Part shown: piece after piece, positions 34,768 to 41,419 of the stretch
Layout of the letters: each line of letters opens with the position of its first letter
How positions within the stretch are numbered: position 1 is the first letter of the stretch
NCBI RefSeq assembly: GCF_000720635.1
Contig: NZ_JOCF01000071.1
Location: 1 to 41,419, forward strand
DNA length: 41,419 nucleotides
Direction: 5' to 3'
From: Streptomyces sp. NRRL WC-3742
GTDB taxonomy: Bacteria; Actinomycetota; Actinomycetes; Streptomycetales; Streptomycetaceae
Position numbers and translations under genes: made by a program
The notes under the pieces: model-generated
What the model was told of the DNA's origin: nothing
The model's database searches: none
The model's input: only the letters and a program-made list of their open reading frames with translations

Positions 34768-36366
34768 GTGTTCCGTAGCGAGTTCCCGGACGTCCCGCCG
34801 ATCGACCTGCCGATCCACGATGCGGTGCTGCGCGACGCCGCGCGCCACGGTGACCGTCCGGCCCTGGTCGACGGCGTCACCGGGGAGGGTGTCGGCTACG
34901 CACGGCTCGTCGAGGCCGTCGACCGCGTCGCCGCGGGGCTGGCCGCCGCCGGGGTGCGCCAGGGGGACGTCCTGGCCCTGTTCAGTCCCAACAGCACCGC
35001 CTACCCGATGGCCTTCTACGGCGCCACCCGAGCCGGAGCCACCGTCACCCCCGTGCCCTCCCTGGCCACCCCCGCCGAACTCGCCGGCCAGCTCGGCGAC
35101 GCCGGCGCCCGCTGGCTGGTCACCGCCACCCCCCTGCTGCCCACCGCCGCCCGCGCCGCCGACCTGCTCGCCGAGCAGGGCCGCCCGCTCGCCGGCACGA
35201 TCGTCCTCGACGGCGCCGAGGGCCACCTCTCCCTCGCCGACCTGCTCGCCGCCCCCGGCCCCGCCCCCGAACTCGTCGTCGACCCCGCCCGGGACGTCGC
35301 CGTGCTCCCGTACTCCAGCGGCACCACCGGGCTGCCCAAGGGCGTCATGCTCACCCACCGCTCCATCGCCACCAACCTCGCCCAGTGCGACGCCCTCTAC
35401 CGCCCCGCCGAGGGCGAGCGCATCCTCGCCGTCCTGCCCTTCTTCCACATCTACGGGCTGACCGCGCTGCTCAACCAGCCGCTGCGCTGCGGCGCCACCG
35501 TCGTCGTGCTGCCCCGCTTCGACCTCGAGCAGTTCTGCCGCACCATCGAGGAACAACGCGTCCAGGCCCTCTTCGTGGCCCCGCCCATCGCCCTCGCCCT
35601 CGCCAAGCACCCGATCGTCGACCGCTACGACCTCTCCTCCGTCGAGTACCTGCTCTGCGCCGCCGCCCCCCTCGACCCGGAACTCGCCGCCGCCTGCGCC
35701 GACCGCCTGGGCCTGCCGCACCTGCTCCAGGGCTACGGCATGACCGAGCTCTCCCCGGTCACCCACGTGGTCTCCCCCCAGGAGAGCGACCCCTCGCCCG
35801 GCTCCGTAGGCCGTATGGTCCCCTCCACCGAGCTGCGCGTCGCCGCCCTCGACGGCACCGACGACGACCTCGGCCCCGACCTGCCCGGCGAACTGCTCAT
35901 CCGAGGCCCCCAGGTGATGAAGGGCTACTTCGGCCGTCCCTCCGACACCGCCGCCACGGTCGACGCCGAGGGCTGGCTCCACACCGGCGACATCGGCTTC
36001 GTCGACGGCCGGGGCTACCTGCACATCGTCGACCGGGTCAAGGAGCTCATCAAGTACAAGGGGTACCAGGTCGCCCCCGCCGAACTCGAGGCCGTCCTCC
36101 TCGGCCACCCGCAGATCGCCGACGCCGCCGTCATCGGCGTCACCGACGCCGACGGCACCGAATGCCCCAAGGCGTTCGTCGTCCGCGCCCCCGGCAGCGG
36201 CCTCACCGCCGAGGAGGTCACCGGCTACGTCGCCGGGCAGGTCGCCCCCTACAAGAAGGTCCGCGCCGTGGAGTTCGTCGACGCCGTCCCCAAGTCCGCT
36301 GCCGGTAAGATCCTGCGCCGCGAACTGCGCGCCCGCGAGGCCCAACGCGAGGGGGCGGCCCTCTGA
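34768..36366 (+). CDS. 4-coumarate-CoA ligase-type acyl-CoA synthetase
   Basis: A protein of 532 residues of the ANL (adenylate-forming) family. The AMP-binding loop is YSSGTTGLPKG (about 181-191). YGMTE sits near 322 and GWLHTGD near 401. The C-terminal lysine is in SAAGKILRREL near 512, with the hinge VKELIKYKGYQVAPAELE. It converts a carboxylic acid, ATP and CoA to acyl-CoA. The N-terminus MFRSEFPDVPPIDLPIHDAV resembles Streptomyces 4CL homologs. GTG at 34768 is chosen over the adjacent TTG. Placed after the Atu-like operon and before a TetR gene, it may feed that pathway with the acyl-CoA rather than act on coumarate. Confidence 0.9.
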   Translation: MFRSEFPDVPPIDLPIHDAVLRDAARHGDRPALVDGVTGEGVGYARLVEAVDRVAAGLAAAGVRQGDVLALFSPNSTAYPMAFYGATRAGATVTPVPSLATPAELAGQLGDAGARWLVTATPLLPTAARAADLLAEQGRPLAGTIVLDGAEGHLSLADLLAAPGPAPELVVDPARDVAVLPYSSGTTGLPKGVMLTHRSIATNLAQCDALYRPAEGERILAVLPFFHIYGLTALLNQPLRCGATVVVLPRFDLEQFCRTIEEQRVQALFVAPPIALALAKHPIVDRYDLSSVEYLLCAAAPLDPELAAACADRLGLPHLLQGYGMTELSPVTHVVSPQESDPSPGSVGRMVPSTELRVAALDGTDDDLGPDLPGELLIRGPQVMKGYFGRPSDTAATVDAEGWLHTGDIGFVDGRGYLHIVDRVKELIKYKGYQVAPAELEAVLLGHPQIADAAVIGVTDADGTECPKAFVVRAPGSGLTAEEVTGYVAGQVAPYKKVRAVEFVDAVPKSAAGKILRRELRAREAQREGAAL

Positions 36367-36446
36367 CCCCCGGCGGGCGAGGACCGCGGCCCGTCTGTGA
36401 AGATCGACCGACCGCGACGCCGTCCGAACAGGAACCACCGCCCGCC

Positions 36447-37067
36447 ATGACCAGCCAGCACCCCGCCCGCACACCCCAGCAGGACCGCAGCCGCGCCACC
36501 CGCGCCCGGCTGCTCGCGGCGGCCGTCGAGTGCCTGGCCGAACTCGGCTGGCAGGGCTCCACCGTCACCGTCGTCGCCGAACGGGCTGGCGTCTCCCGGG
36601 GCGCCGCCCAGCACCACTTCCCGACCCGCGAGGACCTGTTCACCGCGGCCGTCGAACACGTCACCGCCGAGCGGCTGGCAGCCGTCCGCGCCCACGCGGA
36701 CGAACTGCCGGCCGCCGGCCCCGACCGCACCCGCGCCGTCGTCGACATGATCGTGCGCCTCTACACCGGCCCCGACTTCCGCGCCGCCCTCCACCTGTGG
36801 ACCGCCGCCGCCACCGAAGAGGCCCTGCGCGAGCGCATCGTCTTGCTCGAAGGCCGCGTCGGACGCGAGGCCCACCGCGCCGCCGTCGAGTTCCTCGACG
36901 CCGACGAGACCCGCCCCGGCGTGCGCGAATCCGTCCAGGCCACCCTCGACCTCGCCCGCGGACTCGGCCTCGCCAACCTGCTCACCGACGACAGCCATCG
37001 ACGTTCCGGGGTGATCCGGTACTGGGCGGGCCTTCTGGAGAGTACGCTGCGCCCGGTACGCCCATGA
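36447..37067 (+). CDS. TetR-family transcriptional regulator
   Basis: A protein of 206 residues. The helix-turn-helix is clear: RARLLAAAVECLAELGWQGSTVTVVAERAGVSRGAAQHHFPTREDLF (about 19-65), with the QHHF variant of the YxHF signature. The C-terminal ligand domain has a TAAATEEALRERI helix and a long RESVQATLDLARGLGLANLL segment, like acyl-CoA-responsive TetR proteins. It lies 80 nt after the acyl-CoA synthetase gene and probably controls that gene and the Atu-like operon. Binding sites are not proven; the inverted repeat at 34731-34744 is one candidate. Confidence 0.9.
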   Translation: MTSQHPARTPQQDRSRATRARLLAAAVECLAELGWQGSTVTVVAERAGVSRGAAQHHFPTREDLFTAAVEHVTAERLAAVRAHADELPAAGPDRTRAVVDMIVRLYTGPDFRAALHLWTAAATEEALRERIVLLEGRVGREAHRAAVEFLDADETRPGVRESVQATLDLARGLGLANLLTDDSHRRSGVIRYWAGLLESTLRPVRP

Positions 37068-37215
37068 CGCCCGTACACCCGGAGCGGCCGGACGCCCCCA
37101 GACCAAGGGGTCGCCGGGCGGCCGATGTCCGTGCAGTCTGGAGAAGAACCCCGGCCGGCACGGACCGCGAGGCCCACCCGGCCGGGCACGAGCCGAACCG
37201 GGGTGCTGCCTGATC

Positions 37216-39681
37216 ATGCACGGACACGACTGGGACGCCACCGATGCCGCCGGCCCCGCACCGGGCGGCACCTTCGCACGCCCCGAGGGCCACCGGCTCG
37301 TCCCCTTCGCGACGGTCCTGCTCCAGGGAGACGGACTGATCCTGCACTGGAGCGACGACGCCGAGGCCCTGCTCGGCTACAGCGCGGACGAGGCCGTCGG
37401 CAGCTACGCCGCCCAGCTGCTCACCGACGGCACCGACCGGCCCGCCGTGCTCGCCCTCTTCTCCCGGATCATGACCGGCAACGGCTGGTCCGGCGTCTTC
37501 CCCGTACGCCACCGCGACGGGCACAAGGTCGACCTGGAGTTCCGCACCCACCCCATCGCGGGCCCCGCCGGCACCCTGCTGCTCCTCGCCACCGCCTCCG
37601 ACACCCGCGCCCTGCACGCCGTCGAGGCCGACCTCGCCGTGCTCGACGGGGTCTTCGGCCGCTCGCCCATCGGCATGGCCGTCTACGACACCGACCTGCG
37701 CTTCGTCCGGATCAACGAGGCCCTCGCCCGGATGAACGGCGTCCCCGTCGCCGGCCACCTCGGCCGCCGCATATCCGCCGTCCTGCCCGGCATCAACACC
37801 GCCGAGATCGAACAGACCATGAGACAGGTCCTCAAGACCGGCAAACCCGTGGTCGACGCCCGCTCCCACGGCCGCGTCCCCGGGGACCCGCGCCGCGACC
37901 GCGCCTGGTCCGCCTCCTACTTCCGGCTCGAGGACTCCACCGGCCGGGTCTTCGGCGTCTGCTCCTCGATCATCGACGTCACCGAACGCTTCCAGGCCGA
38001 GGCCCGCGCCGCCCGCGCGCAGGAACGACTCGCCACCATCGCCGAGGCCACCGCCCGCATCGGCACCACCCTCGACCTCCAGCGCACCGCCGAGGAGCTC
38101 ATCGAGGCCGTCGTCCCCCGCTTCGCCGACTTCGCCACCGTCGACCTCCTCGAACCCGTCCTGCGCGGCTCCGAGCCCAGCGCCATCCCCACCGACCGCA
38201 CCATCACCCTGCGGGCCGTCGCCGTCGGAGAATCCTACGAATCCGGCCTCGCCCACGCCGTCGACGTCGTCGGCGAGACCAGCGAGTACGCCCCCGACCG
38301 CAGCTACACCCAGTGCCTGCGCAGCGGGAAGCCGCTGCTGCGCGCCCACGTGGACGAGGAGGTGCTGCGCGGACTGGTCTCCAGCGAGGACCGCGTCGCC
38401 CCCGGGATGGCGGCCGGCATCCACTCGTACCTGATGGTGCCGATCACCGCCCGCGGCATGGTCCTCGGCGGCTCCGAGTTCATCCGCATGCGCAACCCCG
38501 AGCCGTTCACCGACGCCGACGTCGCGCTCGCCGAGGAACTCGTCGCCCGCACCGCGCTCGCCCTCGACAACGCCCGCCTCTACCGGCGCGAGCGCGAGAC
38601 GGCGCTCACCCTCCAGCGCAGCCTCCTGCCCCAGGAGATCAACCGCACCCTCGGCCTGGAGATCGCCTACCGCTACCTGCCCAGCAGCGTGGTCAGCGAG
38701 GTCGGCGGCGACTGGTTCGACGTGGTGCCGCTCTCCTGCGGGCGCGTCGCCCTCGTCGTCGGCGACGTCATGGGCCACGGCATCCGCGCCGCCGCCACCA
38801 TGGGCCAGCTGCGCACCGTCGCCCGTACCCTCGCCACCCTCGACATGCCGCCCGAGCAGGTCCTCACCCGACTGGACGAAACCGCCTCCGGCATCGGCGA
38901 GGGCCAGTTCGCCACCTGCATCTGCGCCGTCTACGACCCGCTGGAGCGCACCGTCCAGGTCGCCTCCGCCGGCCACCTGCCGCCCGTATGGGTCGGCCCC
39001 GACGGCATACCCCGCAGGGTCGAGGTGCCGCCCGGGGTGCCGCTGGGCGTCGGCGGGGTCGCCTTCGAGTCCATCGAGTTCACCCTCCCCGAGGGCGGGC
39101 TCGTCACCCTCTACACCGACGGCCTCGTCGAGCGGCGCGGGCAGGACATCGACGCCGGGATCGACCACCTCGCCCGCACCCTCGCCGGGCCCGGCCGCAC
39201 GCTGGAGGAGAACTGCGACGCCGTCGTCTCCGCGCTCGTGACCGACGGCACCGAGGACGACATCGCGATGATCATGGCCCGGGTGCTCCCGCTGCCCGCC
39301 GACCGCATCGCCACCCTCCCCCTCACCGGCGGCGGCCGGGTGCCCGGCCAGGCCCGACGCTTCACCCGCGCCACCCTGGAGACCTGGGGCCTGAGCGCGC
39401 TGTCCGACTACGCCGAACTGCTCGTCAGTGAACTCGTCACCAACGCGCTGCTGCACGCCGACGCCCCGCGCCGGCTGCGGCTCTTCCGCGACCGGGTGCT
39501 CACCGTCGAGGTCTCCGACGCGGGCGGGCAGACGCCGCAGCTGCGGCCCTTCGCGGAGCAGGACGAGGGCGGGCGCGGGATGTTCCTGGTCAGCGAGCTG
39601 GCCCACCGGTGGGGGAGCCGGCTGACGCGGGACGGCAAGGTGGTCTGGGCGGAGCTGGAACTGCCGTTCGGGGTGAACTGA
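37216..39681 (+). CDS. PAS-PAS-GAF-PP2C phosphatase with C-terminal HATPase (RsbU/SpoIIE-type)
   Basis: A protein of 821 residues. The PAS domain at about 28-130 (VLLQGDGLILHWSDDAEALLGYSADEAVG) is followed by a second PAS (about 143-260), a GAF domain (about 275-455), a SpoIIE-type PP2C serine phosphatase (about 465-690) and an anti-sigma-type HATPase (about 705-821). The phosphatase metal motifs are GGDWFDVV (about 496) and GDVMGHG (about 515). The ATPase shows LLVSELVTNALLHA and GGRGMFLVSELA. Such proteins dephosphorylate anti-anti-sigma factors and may phosphorylate them by the second domain. No separate anti-anti-sigma gene is present nearby. It starts without a clear ribosome-binding site. 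Confidence 0.92.
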   Translation: MHGHDWDATDAAGPAPGGTFARPEGHRLVPFATVLLQGDGLILHWSDDAEALLGYSADEAVGSYAAQLLTDGTDRPAVLALFSRIMTGNGWSGVFPVRHRDGHKVDLEFRTHPIAGPAGTLLLLATASDTRALHAVEADLAVLDGVFGRSPIGMAVYDTDLRFVRINEALARMNGVPVAGHLGRRISAVLPGINTAEIEQTMRQVLKTGKPVVDARSHGRVPGDPRRDRAWSASYFRLEDSTGRVFGVCSSIIDVTERFQAEARAARAQERLATIAEATARIGTTLDLQRTAEELIEAVVPRFADFATVDLLEPVLRGSEPSAIPTDRTITLRAVAVGESYESGLAHAVDVVGETSEYAPDRSYTQCLRSGKPLLRAHVDEEVLRGLVSSEDRVAPGMAAGIHSYLMVPITARGMVLGGSEFIRMRNPEPFTDADVALAEELVARTALALDNARLYRRERETALTLQRSLLPQEINRTLGLEIAYRYLPSSVVSEVGGDWFDVVPLSCGRVALVVGDVMGHGIRAAATMGQLRTVARTLATLDMPPEQVLTRLDETASGIGEGQFATCICAVYDPLERTVQVASAGHLPPVWVGPDGIPRRVEVPPGVPLGVGGVAFESIEFTLPEGGLVTLYTDGLVERRGQDIDAGIDHLARTLAGPGRTLEENCDAVVSALVTDGTEDDIAMIMARVLPLPADRIATLPLTGGGRVPGQARRFTRATLETWGLSALSDYAELLVSELVTNALLHADAPRRLRLFRDRVLTVEVSDAGGQTPQLRPFAEQDEGGRGMFLVSELAHRWGSRLTRDGKVVWAELELPFGVN

Positions 39682-39683
39682 GA

Positions 39684-39716
39684 GGTCCCCCCCGCACGTG
39701 GTCGTGCGGGGGGACC
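39684..39716. terminator. Hairpin terminator between convergent genes
   Basis: GGTCCCCCCCGCAC pairs with GTGCGGGGGGACC with one bulged C, around loop GTGGTC. It begins 3 bp after the PP2C gene and ends 10 bp before the MFS gene stop. Confidence 0.8.
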
Positions 39717-39725
39717 GGGGTCGGC

Positions 39726-41366
39726 TCAGGCTACGGTCTTCTCGGCTTCCTGAGCCGGGGTCACCTCGACGGGGGCCTCCCGGGTGGGGGTCCGCTGGGT
39801 GAGGGTGTTTCGGGCGGGGGCCTGCTGAGCGGGGGCCTCCTGGGCGGGGAGCCCGCGCAGCAGACGCCAGGCCATCAGCGCCGAGCCCGCCAGCAGCAGG
39901 GCCGCCAGCAGTCCGGCGGAGTTCATGCCCTGGACGAACGCGTCCCTGGCGCTGGCCAGCAGCGGGGCGGCGACGTCCGCCGGCAGGGTGCCGGCCGTCT
40001 CCACGGCCGCGCCCAGGGACTCGCCCGCACGGGCGGTGGCCTCCGGGCCCGCGGTCGCGGGGACGGTCAGGCCGCTCGCGTAGATCGAGCCGACCACCGA
40101 GCCGACCAGCGCGATGCCGAGCGCCGTGCCCAGCTCGTAGGCCGTCTCCGAGACCGCCGAGGCGGCCCCCGCCTTGTCGGCGGGCGCGGCGGTGAGCACC
40201 AGGTCCGCGCTGAGGGTGTAGGCCACGCCCTCGGCCGTGCCGACCACCAGGAACGAGGCGGCCAGCGCCAGGTAGGTGGTGTCCTGCTGGAGGAAGCCGA
40301 GGACGCCCATGCCGAGGCCCATCGCCAGCAGACAGGTCGTCAGCAGCGTCCGGGCGCCGAAGCGGCGGGCCAGCCGGGCCGTCAGCAGACCACCGGCCAC
40401 CGAGCCCGCGAAGGCGGGCAGCTCGGCCAGACCCGCCTGCAGCGGGCCGTAGCCCCGCACCAGCTGGAGGTACTGGGAGCTGACGAAGATCACGCCCGAG
40501 ACGCCGACCAGCGAGATCAGCGAGGCCGTGACCGCCGCGGTGAAGCGCCGGTTCGCGAAGAGCCGCACGTCCAGCAGCGGGCTCTCCAGCCGCAGCTGGC
40601 GCCGGACGAAGACGGTCAGCGCGGCGGCGCCGAGCAGGAAGGTCACCGGTACGTCCCAGCGGGCCAGGCCGTGGGCGGCGGCCTCCTTGATCGCGTACAC
40701 CACGCCGATCACCCCGGCCATGGACAGCGCCACGCTCAGCACGTCCCAGCGGCCCGGCTTCGGGTCCTTCGACTCCGGCAGCAGCCGGGCACCGAGGACG
40801 AGCAGCAGGACCAGCACCGGGATGTTCATCAGGAACACGGAGCCCCACCAGAAGTGCTCCAGCAGCACCCCGCCGACCACCGGCCCGAGCGCGGCGCCGG
40901 CCGTGGCCGCCGCGCCCCAGATGCCGATCGCGGTGGCCCGCTCGCGGTCGTCCGGGAACAGGGCGCGGATCAGCGAGAGGGTGGAGGGCATGATCGTCGC
41001 CCCGGCCACGCCGAGCAGCGCGCGGGCCAGGATCAGCCAGCCGGGGCCAGGCGCGTAGGCGGCCAGCAGCGAGGCGGCGCCGAAGGCGGCGGAGCCGATC
41101 AGCAGCAGCTTCTTGCGGCCGATCCGGTCGCTGAGCGCGCCCATGCTGACCAGGAGGCCGGCCAGGACGAAGGAGTAGGAGTCGCCGATCCAGAGCAGCT
41201 GGGTGCCGCTGGGGCGCAGCGTCTCGCTGATGGACGGGATGGCGAGGGAGAGGACGGTCGCGTCCAGGGCCACCACGGTGACGGCCAGGACGAGGACGGC
41301 GAGGCCCGTCCAGCGGGTGCTGTGGAGGTCGCGGGTGTCGGTGCGGGCAGGGGCGGTGCTGCTCAT
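39726..41366 (-). CDS. DHA2-family MFS drug exporter, 14-TM type
   Basis: A protein of 546 residues, typical of the EmrB/QacA family. The first membrane helix carries VTVVALDATVLSLAIPSI (motif with LDxT/V), and motif A reads GALSDRIGRKKLLLIG (about 77-92). Motif C with GPVVGGVLL lies near 160-170. About 14 hydrophobic segments are seen. It exchanges protons for hydrophobic or cationic drugs. The C-terminal 45 residues form a cytoplasmic Ala/Pro/Gln/Thr tail (PAQEAPAQQAPARNTLTQRTP), unusual in length. Two CGGTTTC repeats lie upstream (41374-41387). The start at 41366 leaves only 53 bases of upstream sequence in the window. Confidence 0.92.
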   Translation of the reverse strand: MSSTAPARTDTRDLHSTRWTGLAVLVLAVTVVALDATVLSLAIPSISETLRPSGTQLLWIGDSYSFVLAGLLVSMGALSDRIGRKKLLLIGSAAFGAASLLAAYAPGPGWLILARALLGVAGATIMPSTLSLIRALFPDDRERATAIGIWGAAATAGAALGPVVGGVLLEHFWWGSVFLMNIPVLVLLLVLGARLLPESKDPKPGRWDVLSVALSMAGVIGVVYAIKEAAAHGLARWDVPVTFLLGAAALTVFVRRQLRLESPLLDVRLFANRRFTAAVTASLISLVGVSGVIFVSSQYLQLVRGYGPLQAGLAELPAFAGSVAGGLLTARLARRFGARTLLTTCLLAMGLGMGVLGFLQQDTTYLALAASFLVVGTAEGVAYTLSADLVLTAAPADKAGAASAVSETAYELGTALGIALVGSVVGSIYASGLTVPATAGPEATARAGESLGAAVETAGTLPADVAAPLLASARDAFVQGMNSAGLLAALLLAGSALMAWRLLRGLPAQEAPAQQAPARNTLTQRTPTREAPVEVTPAQEAEKTVA

Positions 41367-41419
41367 GGGGTATCGGTTTCCGGTTTCCGGTCCGGTGCGC
41401 TGGGGGTGGGGGCGGGGGG

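Noticed and set aside
36982..40848. 1288-residue open frame on the minus strand
   Set aside because: Antisense to the PP2C gene, with biased composition and no domain; the plus-strand gene has clear motifs.

Overview
The window is about 41 kb of very GC-rich DNA with strong G/C bias at third codon positions, many GTG starts, TANNNT-type -10 boxes, long GC-rich hairpin terminators between convergent genes and a dense secretome. All of this fits a Streptomyces/Kitasatospora-type actinomycete chromosome. I see no rRNA, tRNA, CRISPR array, transposase, phage gene or antibiotic megasynthase, so it looks like ordinary chromosome rich in accessory genes. Thirty-five protein genes are called, plus two or three degraded gene pieces.

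Layout. 28-1423 (-): two overlapping paralogous membrane-anchored proteins sharing four cysteines. 1559-3364 (+): a solitary bioF-type enzyme and an RNA 2',3'-cyclic phosphodiesterase (thpR). 3402-4033 (-): a ribbon-helix-helix/PIN toxin-antitoxin pair with an inverted-repeat operator. 4312-5403 (+): a secreted beta-propeller, followed by a perfect 48-bp palindrome. 5472-8318: a GNAT, and a divergent pair made of a LigD-type polymerase and an ATP-dependent DNA ligase (split NHEJ/repair enzymes). 8397-9824 (-): a serine beta-lactamase-fold lipoprotein. 10337-12616 (+): tdh-kbl, threonine to glycine plus acetyl-CoA. 12818-14200 (-): a secreted TolB-like propeller. 14417-17131 (+): LysR regulator, TetR regulator with a duplicated operator, and a Gfo/Idh/MocA oxidoreductase. 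17419-18241 (+): two small proteins of unknown family. 18492-20967 (+): a secreted EEP-family nuclease and a GNAT. 20990-24504 (-): a UvrA-like ABC protein, a VOC protein and a GNAT-like protein. 24776-26404 (-): a secreted PQQ-type propeller.

26655-33107 (+) is a tightly coupled four-gene operon: AtuA-like protein, biotin-dependent carboxyltransferase, biotin carboxylase/BCCP and acyl-CoA dehydrogenase. After a sortase/sorted-protein pair on the other strand (33166-34528), a 4-coumarate-CoA-ligase-type acyl-CoA synthetase and a TetR regulator follow (34768-37067). The five enzymes read as one acid activation, dehydrogenation and carboxylation route resembling acyclic-terpene/leucine catabolism, with the TetR as plausible controller. 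The window ends with a PAS-PAS-GAF-PP2C-HATPase signalling protein (37216-39681) and a DHA2-type MFS exporter (39726-41366, -).

Best candidates for something new: the small two-gene operon at 17419-18241; the four-cysteine paralog pair; the sortase with a non-LPXTG substrate (PVGTG); the compact Atu-like operon with its leader ORF and AT-rich hairpin; the 48-bp palindrome; and the recurrence of a -10 box exactly 7 nt before the start codon at six genes, suggesting widespread leaderless transcripts. Functions come from motifs read by eye; no database search was run.
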